A stretch of DNA of 64,000 bases. It comes from Patella vulgata (lineage: Eukaryota > Mollusca > Gastropoda > Patellidae). The stretch lies in NCBI RefSeq assembly GCF_932274485.2, contig NC_065882.2:28538890-28602889 (forward strand), in the 5' to 3' direction. Position numbers and translations under genes: made by a program. The notes beneath the pieces were generated by a model that worked only from the letters and a program-made list of their open reading frames with translations, did no database searches and was not told the origin of the DNA. The first letter of the stretch is position 1; the number at the start of each line of letters is the position of its first letter. Positions 45,414 to 56,360 of this stretch are shown here, in pieces.

Positions 45414-47584
45414 ATGGAACGAAAGCTGAAGAAAGTCTATTATGACCCGAAACACCCGACCGCTTTTGGTGGAGCCCTGGGTCTCCACAAAGCTACCGGT
45501 GTGCCCTTGGACAAAGTCAAAACATGGTTGAAACAACAAAGGCCGTACACCTTGCACAAACCACTGAAAAGAAATTCTCTCGGACTCCACGGTGGTGGCC
45601 GGCATAGATCATCAGTGGCAAGCCGACTTGAGCGATATGTCGGCCTTGGCCAAACAGAATGAGGGATACAGGTACTTGCTGAGCGTCATCGACGTGTTTT
45701 CCAAGTACGCTTGGGTGTTGCCCCTCAAAAACAAGACGGGAGATAGTTTGGTGGACGCCTTTCGTCGAATCTGTCGACAACCCCAGCGGCTTCAGACGGA
45801 CAAAGGCACGGAATTCCTCAATCGAAAAATGCAAGCTTACCTGAAAAGAAAAAAAATCATTTTTTCGTGACACACAACGTCGAAACCAAGGCCAGTGTGG
45901 TGGAACGATTTCAACGGACACTGAAAGACCGCATGTGACGATACTTTACTCATCGACAAACACAACGGTACATTGATGTGCTAGACGAATTGGTTCGAGC
46001 TTACAACGCCAGACGACATCGGACCATCGGTATGGCACCCAAAGACGTACGTCCGGAACACGAATGGATGTTGACAACACCCCCACGCCCCCTCAAAAAG
46101 AAAAAAGAGAACAATGGACGTCGGTACGACCGTACTTTTGGCTTTGCCGAAACACGGTGAGTTCGACAAAGGTTACTGGCCGAACTGGACTCTGGAAACG
46201 TTTAACGTTGCACCCAATGTTGGTCCCGGTTACAAACTGTTGGACGAAAGAGGCGAACCCATACAAGGCACCTTCTATCCCGAAGAATTGCAAGCGGTTC
46301 AAGTCAACGACGACGAGATCTTTCCCATTAGTCCTGGGGCTGAGGGGGGTCCTGTGTGCAATCATATGTCCCCTAATTTTGACTCGTGATCCCTTAAGGG
46401 TACCCATAGCAGATTGAAAAAAACTTGGGTAGACATTCCAGATATGGGGCAGAAAGGTGTAATTCAAGATGGCGTCCAAGATGGTCGCCGTACCCTTATA
46501 CCCGATATAACTCCATCTGGATTTGTCCTAAAGTGATGAATTTGGTGTCTTTACGTAGGTTTTGGGGGTCAAGGAATCCATTGGAATCATTTTCAGGGTG
46601 AAAAAAGTAGCGGGTAATGGTGAATTCCAAGATGGCCGCCAAAATGGCCGTCACGCCCTTTCGGCTAGCCTGTCGCTCCTGTCCTTGTAGAGAAAGTAAC
46701 GTCCGCTGCTGCATATTCTGTAAATACCAGGCAAACAGTCAGTGCAACCAATGCAAAAACCCTAATTGTGGTATTTTGAGAAATTGACAGAGTAGGTGTA
46801 GTTCATAAAAAAATGATAGTCAGAAAAGTGATCCTAACTGTACAACTTATTTAAGGTGAACATTTGTAGATTTGTGAATATTGTGTACAGCATTGTTCAA
46901 AATAACAACGCTTGTCAAAATACGATAGTTTATCTCTAGATGTTAATAAAGTATCCAATCTCTGTCACATAGTCAGACAAATCCCTCTGACAATTTGGTT
47001 GAGTAAAACCAGTATCCTGATCAACTGGCTGCCCTATACTGAAATTAACAATGATAAATTGTTCTTTCGGCAGAGTGAATGGTCTGTGTGAAATCCCTGA
47101 CCCCTACAACCCTAGAAAAGACACTAAGTTTATTCTCCTCGCTCAATTATGCACCTTGACAGGCTAGCCGAAAGGGCGTGGCGGCCATCTTGGATTTCAC
47201 CATTACCCGCTACTTTTTTCACCCTGACAATGATTTCAATGGATTCCAAAACCTAGGTAAAGACACCAAATTCATCACTTTAGGACACATCCAGATGGAG
47301 TTATATCGGATATAAGAGTACGGTGACCACCTTGGACGCCATCTTGAATTACACCTTTCTGCCCCATATCTGGAATGTCTACCCAAGTTTTTTTCAATCT
47401 CCTATGGGTACCCAACAGGGATCAAGAGTCAAAATTAGGGGACATATGATTGCACACAGGACCCCCCTCAGCCCCCGGACTACATCGAAAGAGTACTCGA
47501 AAGAAAAAAAAAGACAAAGTGTTGGTGAAATGGTTGGGTTATCCGGCGAGTTTTAATTCGTGGATCGACAGGACCAGTCTCTGA
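45414..47584 (+). pseudogene. Polinton retrovirus-type integrase (fossil), holding an inserted MITE
   Basis: The integrase core shows the expected landmarks: HQWQADLSDMSALAKQNEGY (first Asp), LLSVIDVFSKYAWVLPLKNK, LQTDKGTEFLN (second Asp) and SVVERFQRTL (Glu region), followed by RAYNARRHRTIGMAPKDVRP. The C-terminal region is divided by the inverted-repeat element at 46,329-47,482 and its end lies near 47,584. Integrases of this kind insert Polinton DNA into the genome. Confidence 0.8.
46326..47485. mobile_element. 1.15-kb element with ~330-bp inverted repeats, 3-bp target duplication
   Basis: The element spans 46,329-47,482. Ends TAGTCCTGGGGCTGAGGGGG and the complement of CCCCCTCAGCCCCCGGACTA pair; arms are about 346 and 326 bp. 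CAT flanks it at 46,326-46,328 and 47,483-47,485. The inverted Polinton copy near 41,865 shows the same site unfilled. Arm modules (GGTGTCTTTACGTAGGTTTT, CCAAGATGGCCGCC) resemble those of the 4-kb element at 33,283. No transposase. Confidence 0.85.
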
Positions 47585-47587
47585 AAG

Positions 47588-47619
47588 TATAAATAGGAGT
47601 GAGAGACGCCCACCTCAGT
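47588..47619 (+). promoter_or_regulatory. Polinton gene promoter: TATA box and CTCAGTC
   Basis: TATAAATA at 47,588 is followed about 25 bp later by CTCAGTC, a good arthropod-style initiator, and then the ATG at 47,624. The same pairing occurs before the 322-residue ORF (TATAAAAA at 44,376, CTCAGTC at 44,407). Similar TATA boxes lie at 45,380, 49,251 and 56,111. Confidence 0.55.
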
Positions 47620-47623
47620 CAAC

Positions 47624-47902
47624 ATGCAAGACGAAACCACATCCACATCCGCGACATCCCACAGTTGGTCACTCTTAGGAAAACGTGTGTCACAAGCGGA
47701 AATCGTCTTTTTCTGCCAAGTGATTTTAGTGTACGTCGTGGCGGGTGTTTCCTTGTCTCAATTGGCTTTCAAACCCGACGGATCACAGACCACGTTGTGG
47801 ACGGCCTTGCTCTCCAGTACCCTGGGTTACCTGTTAACCTCTCCGACCTTGAAAACCAAACACAATGAACAACGACCGACCCTTTTACCTCACGCTCCCT
47901 AG
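47624..47902 (+). CDS. Polinton small membrane protein (fossil)
   Basis: A 92-residue frame with two hydrophobic segments (VFFCQVILVYVVAGVSLSQL and TLWTALLSSTLGYLL). Small two-helix proteins in this position, next to the capsid genes, are common in invertebrate Polintons as I recall. Function unknown. Confidence 0.55.
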   Translation: MQDETTSTSATSHSWSLLGKRVSQAEIVFFCQVILVYVVAGVSLSQLAFKPDGSQTTLWTALLSSTLGYLLTSPTLKTKHNEQRPTLLPHAP

Positions 47903-48917
47903 TGACATTTCCATGCCGTGGTATCCCGACATCACTGTGAACACGTATCAAACACACCAGGATCCGCGACCTCACGTCGATCATCTGGAATAGGAAGTGG
48001 GGTGGTCCATGAAAATGTTACCTGACCAATGGAACAACATCGATCACCGAGACAATACGATCGGCTTACGCGTTCATTCTTGGTCGCCCTCGAGCGAAGA
48101 ACCCGAAGTAAAGATATGCCGGGAACACCACAGTATCGATCCCTCGTATTGTTTCAAGGGTGTCAAGGGCTAAGAGGGCAAGGGATCGATCGAAATGGAA
48201 ACACACATCAAGAGTGACGACTACGAGTGGCTCAGACATATCTTGGATGTCTTGAACACTAAACTTGATGATTTGTGGAATCTGGGTCCCATCTACAATC
48301 ATTTGGCCAATAAACCCGTCCGCTTTGATCCCAACAGCAAGGAAATGACCGACCACGAGAAGAAACAGCAGAGCGATTACGAAACTCGAGAGGTAATGCG
48401 CCAAGGGGCCGTGCAAAGAGGTTCCTTCGTTTCTTTCAAGAAAGACAACACCAACGATAGAGTGTATCTGAAAATCAATCACGTGCAGGCGCTTTTCTAC
48501 TTTGACATATTGCCGAGAATCGATGTTCGTCTGCGTTGACCCATCGTGTCCATGTTGGGATGGACGGGAAACGAAATGATGATTTCCCTGCAGTCCATAG
48601 ACATGACCGGCGACTATGGCCAAAGTCTCCTGCCTGACTACGCCTACCATACCCCAAATCTTCAAATCCAGTACGATCTGTTTTACGTGTACGCGGACAT
48701 TATCGAACCTCAGATTGTGGGCGACATGCAGGCTCCCCTGTTGGACATGATTCCCAGTCGACGATTGTATCATCGTCCCGCCAGGATTCAATACTTACCA
48801 CTGAAGTACAGACGACTAAACTCCATTGGTCTCTATATAAGGAACGGAATGGGAAACGCCGTGCCATTTCTCGACGGTAAGGTGGTGGTCCAACTTCATT
48901 TCCGTCGCCGACGATGA
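47865..48917 (+). pseudogene. Polinton minor capsid (penton-like) protein (fossil)
   Basis: The start reads MNNDRPFYLTLPSDISMPWY, and the end has QIVGDMQAPLLDM, RIQYLPLKYRRLNSIGLYIR and PFLDGKVVVQLHFR. These match the single jelly-roll penton-like protein of Polintons, which sits at the capsid vertices. Broken. Confidence 0.7.
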
Positions 48918-49363
48918 TTCAAGTGTACAAAAGCGGAGTGCTAAGACAGCGAGAGGCCGGTCGTGGTCTGGTAGTGTACAGAGGGGGAATTCTGCGACAA
49001 CGGGGTGCCGGGCGATGGTCGGAATTGTTGAATGCCGTCAAATCGGTGGGAAAGACCCTGTGGTCGGCCGGCAAAGCGGCCACGAAAAAAAATGTGGCCC
49101 AAGTGTTACCCAAAGTGGGACAGAGCGTGCTCGATGCCGTCAGCGGTCGGGAAAAATGAAACTGGAAGAAAGTCGCCCAGGACACGCTTCGGCCCGCGGT
49201 GTCCAACACTATGTCCGACACACTCAAGAACGTGGTCGCCCACCTGGAACCTATAAAAGACCCCTCACGATCCCCGTCCACTTCACATCGTCCAAAGAGG
49301 AAGAAGAAGACACAGGTCACCTCTCACAAACGACGAAAACTAGATATCTTCGATCATGACTAC
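48914..49363 (+). pseudogene. Polinton basic pX-like capsid-associated protein region (fossil)
   Basis: The first part reads YKSGVLRQREAGRGLVVYRG and GILRQRGAGRWSELLNAVKS, arginine and glycine rich like adenovirus pX/pVI-type core peptides. A Lys/Arg-rich tail follows. It overlaps the end of the minor capsid region by 4 bp and is directly followed by the inserted Gypsy element. Confidence 0.6.
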
Positions 49364-49368
49364 GCAGG

Positions 49369-49556
49369 TATCATAGTCTTGAGTTCGTTATTGAGTTGAA
49401 ACTAGAGAGTGAGTGACAATCCATTTATTCAGTGACAGACATTTGTACAGCGGAAGTGTGTCGATGAGTGGTTGATCATAATATATGGATTTGGATCTAC
49501 AATAGCTAATATAAGATATGGACTCGGATGGACATATGGTGAATGTGAATACGACA
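49369..49556 (-). repeat. Gypsy 3' LTR
   Basis: 188 bp, matching the other LTR base for base as far as can be read. On the coding strand it starts TGTCGTATTCAC and ends GACTATGATA. Confidence 0.93.
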
Positions 49557-49806
49557 ATCCTCCCCAAATTGAATAAAAAATGTGGTGACTGTCTTTAAGA
49601 TATTATTATAAAACTGGAAAACTAAAATTTAAATTTCAACCTTCGAAACTTTTAAAAGTCCTTTTACTTTAACACTTAGAATTACCATTACAGTAATTGT
49701 TAATTTACAAGGTTCATAACTATCATCCTCAATGATATTTCTCGCTATACACAACTTAACATTATAACCTTATCAAGAAATTAAATAAAAAGTTCAATGT
49801 TTTAGT

Positions 49807-52800
49807 TTACATCTCATCAATCAAACATCTTGGTGGTCTTCTATTACGGTGGGGATATCTAGATCTATGTTGATTAATTGGATCACGGTTTAGATCTGGG
49901 TCGTTATCAACTATATCTTGATCATCAGTATCCTCCTCATCTTCTTCAGAAGAATTATATCTGTCTTTCGGAATGACTTTAAAAAATGAGCTATTACGAG
50001 TAATATGATGATCATGTCTTTTAGCAGTAATCATACTTCCTTTTACTGATTTAACTTTGTAAGGTTTAGGATTAAAAACAGTGGAGAATTTGTCTTTCTT
50101 TGACTGACGAATCAAAACAGTATCACCTTCGGAGATTGTGTGATTCTTAGCAGATCGTTTTTTGTCAGCATAATCTTTCATTTTAGATTTCTGAGATTGA
50201 TCATGTGCCTTGACGTTAGCTGGAGGTTCTTTACTACGAACTTCTGGAAGTTTTGTTCGAATTGGACGATCAAACATCAGATCAGCTGGTGTGTGATTAG
50301 TTGTCGGATGCGGTGTAGCACGATAATTACGCAAAAATGTGAACAGTTCTTGTTTCCAACTTTTACGTTCGACAATTGCTGATCGGATAGCCTTACACAA
50401 AGGTTGCATCAGTCTTTCAGCTTCCGCATTGGCTTGAGGCCAAAGAGGTGTGATTTTCTGATGTTTGAATCCAAGATACTGAGCAAAATTAGCAAATTCT
50501 TGACCTTGAAAAGGCGGTCCATTATCACTTTTCACAATTTGTGGTATTCCAAATTCAGAAAATATTTTATCTAACAAAGGAATTATAGAATCTGCAGATG
50601 TGGATTTTACTGTTTCAACTATGGGAAAACGAGAATAGTCATCAATAATCACAAACAAATAATATCCATTTGGAAACGGTCCACAAAAGTCAATAGAAAC
50701 ATTACACCAGGGTCCATCTGGAAGTTCAGACATCACTAATGGTTCCGGATGTACTTTACTTGTGTTGGCTTGACATGCAATACAAGAGTCAATTTGAGTC
50801 TGTACCAGATGATCAATACCAGGGAACCATACTTTTTCGCGAAGTAATTGTTTGGTTCGTGTAACTCCTTGGTGTCCTTCGTGAGCTAGGTTAACAACTT
50901 TTTGTTGTAGACTTTTTGGTATGATGATTCGTTCACCACGTAATACAATATCATTAGTGGCTAATGAGAGTTCTTGGTGAATTTTCTTGAATGATCTGAT
51001 AGAGTCTATATCAGCTCCTAATTCTGTAGCACACTCTGTAATGTTATACCATCTATTATCCTGGATTGTTTGTGAGATGAGTTTTAAAGTTGGGTCTTTT
51101 TGTGTTTCATCAATCACTTCTTGTGTTGTCATAGCAGTGGGAAGAGCAGATGAAATAACATAGTTTATGTACTTCTCACACTTTGACGATTCACGAAGTG
51201 AATTTTGAGACGGATTGGGATGACGTGAGAGGAAATCAGCAGGATTATCTTCACCTTTCATGTAAATGACTTGAAAGTCATAATCTTGGAGACGCAGAGC
51301 CCATCTCTGAATTCGTGCAGGGGGTTTCGAGAGAGGGTTACTAAAGATACACTCTAATGGCTTATGATCCGTAATTAGATTAAAGCTGGAGCCATATAGA
51401 AAAACGTGATAGTGTTCACAGGCCCATACTAGACTTAATGCTTCGCGTTCTGTTTGTGAATATCTTTGTTCAACTGAGGTAAGAGCTCGAGAAGCATAAG
51501 CAACAACTTTAGGAGGACTATCAAGTGTTTCTCGTTGAGTTAGTATAGCAGCAAGACCGACTGGGCTAGCATCAGCAATTACTTCAGTGATATGTTTGGG
51601 ATTGAAGTAAGCAATAGTCTTGGCATCAAGTAGCATTTCCTTTAGAGATATGAATGCATGTTGACATTCATCAGTCCAACACCATTTAGTTTTCTTGCAA
51701 GTGAGTTTCCTGAGTGGAGCAGATATGGTCGAGTAGTCAGGTATAAACGGGAACAATAACTAACCATACCAAGAAAACTTCGGAGTTCTGACACAGTTCT
51801 AGGAACATCAAATTTATAGATTTCTGCTATCTTCTTTGGATCAGGACCAACACCATTAGCAGAGAATTGGTAACCATAAAAATCAAGTGAGGTCTTATTA
51901 AACACACATTTTCTGATGTTTAGGGTCAGGTTCTTGTCCCGAAGACGTTTGAATGTTGCTTGTAGAGCTTCATCGTGTTCAGCTTGTGTAGCACCAAATA
52001 TAATAATGTCATCACTTATATTACGAGCACCTTTAATATCCGCTAGAGTTTGACGTATGACATTCTGAAACACTTCTGCAGCTGATGTTGTTCCAAAATT
52101 TAACCGTTTATAACGAAACAATCCTATGTGTGTCGAGAAGGTTGTGATATATCTAGAGTCCTCATCGAGTTCTAGTTGATGATAACCTTGATTGAGATCT
52201 AGTTTTGAGAAGATTTTGGCATTGTGGAGATCATTTATTAAATCATCTACTGTCGGGGTGATATGTCGTTCACGTTCTATAGCTGTGTTGGGTGCTCTCA
52301 TATCAATACATAGACGTAACTCTGATGGATTTTTCGGTTTTGGTGAAGCCACGATTGGAGAAATCCAAGGCGTAGGACCTTTAGCTGGCTCAATGATATC
52401 TTGATCCAATAACTTCTTTATTTCATCTTCAACTCTAGTTCGCAGATGAAATGGAACTCGTCGATGTGGTTGAATGACTGGAGGAACAGAATTATCTATG
52501 TGTAGATGAACTTTATAATCTCTAAGTTTTCCAAGTCCTTGGAATATGTCACTATATTCATCAACCAGTTTGTCAATAAAGGGAATCGAGTTGATATTGT
52601 TGATTGACGGTACCGGTAGTTGTATCAATCCTAGATTTTGTGCAGTCTTGAAACTCAAGAGTGATTCATTACTATATTCAGAAACATAAAAGGTAGTGTC
52701 TGTTGTTCTGTTGTTCACAGGGTTTCTCAAAGTAGTTTCAAACTTCCCAAGTAAACTAACTGTTTTCTTTGATGCGTATGGAAAAATCTTCATACTTGTT

Positions 52801-53876
52801 GGTTGGAGGGCTATAGGTATTTTGTCATAACTGTTTTTACCCATGATGTCAATACTAGTGCCAGTATCTATGATAAAACTAATTGGAATGTGGTACTTTC
52901 CAACTTTGATTCTAGTTGTTGGGAGTTGTGAGCGATTCTTCTGGAGAGAATAGACATAACTATCCTCACTCGATGTTTCTTCTTCGGAATGTCTTTTTGG
53001 CATGGTATTGACTTGATGTCTTTGAGATTTGTGGTAGCCATTTTGTCTCAGTCCTTGATGCTTGCGAAACTTGTATCCAATACCAGTTTTAGATCGGCAA
53101 CATTTAGCAAAGTGATTGCTTATTCCACAGTTTAAACATTCTTTACCTCGAGCTGGGCAGTTTTGCATGCCACCATCATGAGGCCACTTTCCTCCACAGT
53201 GATTGCAGGATTGAGTTCTCTGTCTACCAGATCTTTTTTCTTCATCTGGTTTCTTTTGACGAAATTTCTGAAAGCTTGGCTTTTTTCGAGTAAAATCACC
53301 AATTTTATTGACATTTAATTTTGAAAGAGTGGGTGGGCGTATCTCTTCTTCCATCCGGCTTATTTGTTGTTCAGCCTGTTCAGCAGTTCTACCTTGCGTG
53401 AGGAGTTTCGAGAGTGTAAGTTCAGGATCTCGTAGGGCTGTTCGTCTGAGTTTCTGTGATGAACATTTGGCAATTAATTGAGACTTGATTTCTCTGTCGA
53501 CATTGGCAAAATCACAGTTGACTGCTAATTCACGTAGGCGTGTGTGAAAACTGTCAATTGTCTCATCTTTTTCTTGCCTTGCTTGACGAAAATTGAAAAC
53601 ATCATATTCAACATATTTCTGTGGGTTGAAATAGTCTGTGAGACTGTCTTTACAATGTTTATAATCATCTCCGCTATCAGGTAAAGTGTCAAATATTGTA
53701 TTTACTTCTTCGCCTGCATAATATAACATTAAAGCTCTTTTACGTTTGGTATCGTTAATACCCATTGCCACCATTAAATTTTCAAACCTTGTTACCCATT
53801 TCTTCCATCTAATACCAGCAGTTTGTTCATTGGAGCGGACAGGAAAATTCGGAAAATGCGGCAAAGCAGTGGCCAT
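49807..53876 (-). pseudogene. Gypsy gag-pol region (fossil, nearly whole)
   Basis: Gag occupies the first part (MATALPHFPNFPVRSNEQTA, about 53,876-53,330) and is followed by CCHC-type knuckles near 53,110-53,210. The protease shows FIIDTGTSIDIMG near 52,850. The reverse transcriptase has KIFSKLDLNQGYHQLEL near 52,200 and DDIIIFG near 52,000. RNase H follows (VIADASPVGLAAILTQRE, about 51,560). The integrase has an HHCC zinc region (about 50,770-50,890), then VSIDFCGPF and KSDNGPPF. Proteins of the family are made as polyproteins cut by the protease. Confidence 0.9.
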
Positions 53877-54069
53877 TTTGTGTGTCTAAATATTCAAAGA
53901 GTAGATCTACCTGTGACGTAGAAGTGTTGAGGATGCGCGGGAAATTTCTTCGAAGCGAGCGTCGACTTCACACACAAAATACTGCTTTTGAGACCATATT
54001 TTTACCGTATAAAGTTTAACAACAGATTCATAGAGCTGTTAATGAAACTTTTACCTTCCTCGTCGCCAT

Positions 54070-54257
54070 TATCATAGTCTTGAGTTCGTTATTGAGTTGA
54101 AACTAGAGAGTGAGTGACAATCCATTTATTCAGTGACAGACATTTGTACAGCGGAAGTGTGTCGATGAGTGGTTGATCATAATATATGGATTTGGATCTA
54201 CAATAGCTAATATAAGATATGGACTCGGATGGACATATGGTGAATGTGAATACGACA
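54070..54257 (-). repeat. Gypsy 5' LTR
   Basis: 188 bp, the upstream LTR in coding direction. The internal region follows with ATGGCGACGAGGAAGG, a likely primer-binding site; the tRNA was not determined. Confidence 0.93.
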
Positions 54258-54264
54258 GCAGGTA

Positions 54265-55366
54265 ATGCGCAATGATTCCTGTCCCTGTGGGCGAGACGAA
54301 TTGCAGAATTTGTTCAGCGTACCCGACACGCAGACGGCCACACACAAAGTGACCAATATCAAAAAGTATCCGCTGACACCCGACTTGAACCACGACGGAC
54401 CCATCGAATTTCATATTTCCAATCGCACCAACGATTACATCGATTTGGCCAACATGACGCTGCATTTGGCCCTGAAAGTGACCAATAACGACGGGAGTGA
54501 CCTGGATGCGGACAGTCAAGTCGCACCCATTAACAACCTGTTTTATTTGTTGTTTAAAGACGTCAAATTACGCCTGGGAAAAGATGCTAACAGCTCGGTA
54601 ACCACCTCTCTGCCGAACTGTTCCTACCGCGCTTACTTGGAGAATTTGAGTTTCGGTAAGGGAGCCAAGAACGATCACCTGTCGAAACAAGTCCTGTGGG
54701 AAAAAGACACCGCCAATCAGTTCGATTCCACGAGGTCCGTCGCCACCAACGTGGACGGTGTACGACAGGCGCCGAATAACAAAGGATTGAAACAACGTCA
54801 GAAAGTCATCGCTGCCAGTCGTACCTTTGAACTGCAGTCACGTCTACACTTGGACATGTCATTCCCGACAACCGCACCCATCACATCCTAGGTAATCTGT
54901 TCGACAAGGAAATCCTGCCGAAGAGACTGATCGTGGGGATGGTGCGTAACACGGCCTACGACGGAAGAAAAAACAGAAATCCGTTCCATTTCGAACACAA
55001 TCAATTGGAAAACATCAAACTGACCAGCACGGGGAAATCGTGAGCGAATAAGACGTGAACTTTCCCCAGCGACAAGCCATCGCACCCCACCTGGATTTGA
55101 TGAAAAGGGTGGCCGTCTTAAACACCAGAGAAGACCTGGACCCCCCTTTCCACGACTATATCAATGGGTACACCCTGTATTGTTTTGATTTGACCAACGA
55201 CCACGGAGCCGACGGTCACTACTTTCATCCGACAGAGACAGGTGAACTGAGTTTGGAACTCAAGTTCGGTGCGGCCTCGACAAATCACCTCAGTCTTGTT
55301 CTGTTTGCCGAATACGACAATGTCTTGGAAATCGACCGCTACCGACAAGTCATCACCGATTGGTGA
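54265..55366 (+). pseudogene. Polinton major capsid protein (double jelly-roll, fossil)
   Basis: The N-terminal part reads SCPCGRDELQNLFSVPDTQT and GPIEFHISNRTNDYIDLANM, and further parts include LFKDVKLRLGKDANSSVTTS and, near the end, GELSLELKFGAASTNHLSLV. This is the hexon-like major capsid protein that builds the Polinton shell. It is broken. Its upstream end adjoins the inserted Gypsy element. Confidence 0.8.
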
Positions 55367-55909
55367 GGCTCTCTCCAACCGACAACTGACACGAGCTTTA
55401 AAAAAACATCTCCGATTGGTGAGGCTCTCTCCAACCGACAACTGACACGAGCTTTAAAAAAACATCTCCCCTCTAGCGTTTTCTGGGGCGTGTGGGCTCG
55501 TAATCACCTGGATATACTGCACCCGACCTCGTATCCCAAAGCCTGCGTCATCAACACGGACGAACATTGGACCGTGTTTGTGTGCGAAGGGCCAAATCAC
55601 ATCACCTTCTTTGATTCCTATGGTGGCCACCCTGATATCTATGGAGAAGCCTTTCGACGTTTCATTCAAGATCAACAACTCGATTACCAACCCAGATGTA
55701 TTCAAGGACTCGACAGTGTCGTGTGCGGACATTATTGCTTGTATTTTCTGTGTCATCGATTTCACGTTCCTTCCCCATTCCCCCTTTCCGTTTTCGGTCG
55801 CGTGTATCGTGTAAACGATATACTCATCGAACAATGGGCTAGGGATCATTTTCCCAACTTGCAAGGGGAACAGAAGGGACAACGATGTCGATGCTTTTTT
55901 GCTCTGTAA
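55367..55909 (+). CDS. Polinton adenain-type cysteine protease (fossil)
   Basis: Residues typical of the adenovirus-type maturation protease are visible: INTDEHWTVFV (His), ITFFDSYGGHPD (Asp/Asn region) and RCIQGLDSVVCGHYCLYFLC (Gln and Cys). It would cut capsid precursors. It lies directly after the major capsid region, as in other Polintons. An open frame covers 55,490-55,909. Confidence 0.8.
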   Translation, partial: GSLQPTTDTSFKKTSPIGEALSNRQLTRALKKHLPSSVFWGVWARNHLDILHPTSYPKACVINTDEHWTVFVCEGPNHITFFDSYGGHPDIYGEAFRRFIQDQQLDYQPRCIQGLDSVVCGHYCLYFLCHRFHVPSPFPLSVFGRVYRVNDILIEQWARDHFPNLQGEQKGQRCRCFFAL

Positions 55910-56149
55910 ATATGTTTTGTTTAAAATTTCTCTTTTGTAAGTTTTCGTTTGATTTCTTTTGTAATTTGTACTTGTTTGATAAAATGCTTTGTCGACAACA
56001 TATCACGTGCCTGTTTTTCTGGTGACGTCATGTTTTTTGTGACGTCATGCTATTCTGATTGGTGAAAAATGGTATCGTCCCAACACATTAGACTCGCCCC
56101 GTTCCGAGCCATAAATAGGAGTGTCGAAGGCAGAGATGTCACAAGCAAA

Positions 56150-56353
56150 ATGGATCGAAAAGATAAACGATTTTGCCCAACTTGTGGGGGGTATTACCCT
56201 ATGTTTAGGGGTAATCGGCCGGATGCCGATTATCTTGTCTGCTACTGGTGTGGAGTAGATGTTTCCAACACCTATCATAGGAGGTGTAAGCATCTACTGA
56301 AATGCCAGAAGCGGCCAAGGTATTCGGCGGAGCAGCCGAAGTGTTCCTGTTAA
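56150..56353 (+). CDS. Small zinc-ribbon protein, probably Polinton-encoded
   Basis: The frame MDRKDKRFCPTCGGYYPMF... contains CxxC, CYWCG and HRRCKHLLKC, a compact Cys/His metal-binding fold of 67 residues. An ATAAATAGGAGTG promoter like that at 47,588 lies at 56,111, which argues that it belongs to the Polinton. Its role is unknown; the open frame extends further upstream, but the ATG at 56,150 best fits the TATA spacing. Confidence 0.55.
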   Translation: MDRKDKRFCPTCGGYYPMFRGNRPDADYLVCYWCGVDVSNTYHRRCKHLLKCQKRPRYSAEQPKCSC

Positions 56354-56360
56354 GGAACCC

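Larger units (their letters stand above)
49369..54257 (-). mobile_element. Gypsy/Ty3-type LTR retrotransposon, young and nearly whole
   Basis: Two 188-bp LTRs (49,369-49,556 and 54,070-54,257) appear identical, which means a recent insertion. GCAGG flanks the element at 49,364-49,368 and 54,258-54,262. The coding strand is -: gag with zinc knuckles, protease, reverse transcriptase, RNase H and integrase in Gypsy order. A polypurine tract (TTGGGGAGGAT) precedes the 3' LTR and a primer-binding-like TGGCGACGAGGAAGG lies just inside the 5' LTR. It looks nearly whole, with about one break. It lies between Polinton capsid genes. No envelope gene is seen. Confidence 0.93.
41805..56360. mobile_element. 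Polinton/Maverick (adintovirus-like) fossil, broken and rearranged
   Basis: Recognisable parts on the + strand: a 322-residue ORF (44,414), retrovirus-like integrase (45,414), small membrane protein (47,624), minor capsid protein (47,865), basic pX-like protein (48,914), major capsid protein (54,265), adenain-type protease (55,370) and a zinc-finger protein (56,150). An inverted second copy of the 322-residue ORF and integrase occupies 41,805-43,543. No DNA polymerase B and no packaging ATPase are seen, and no terminal inverted repeats. The element is broken, with many (more than six) breaks, and is interrupted by an inverted-repeat element and a Gypsy element. The two integrase copies differ little, so the duplication is fairly recent compared with the family. 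Confidence 0.85.
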
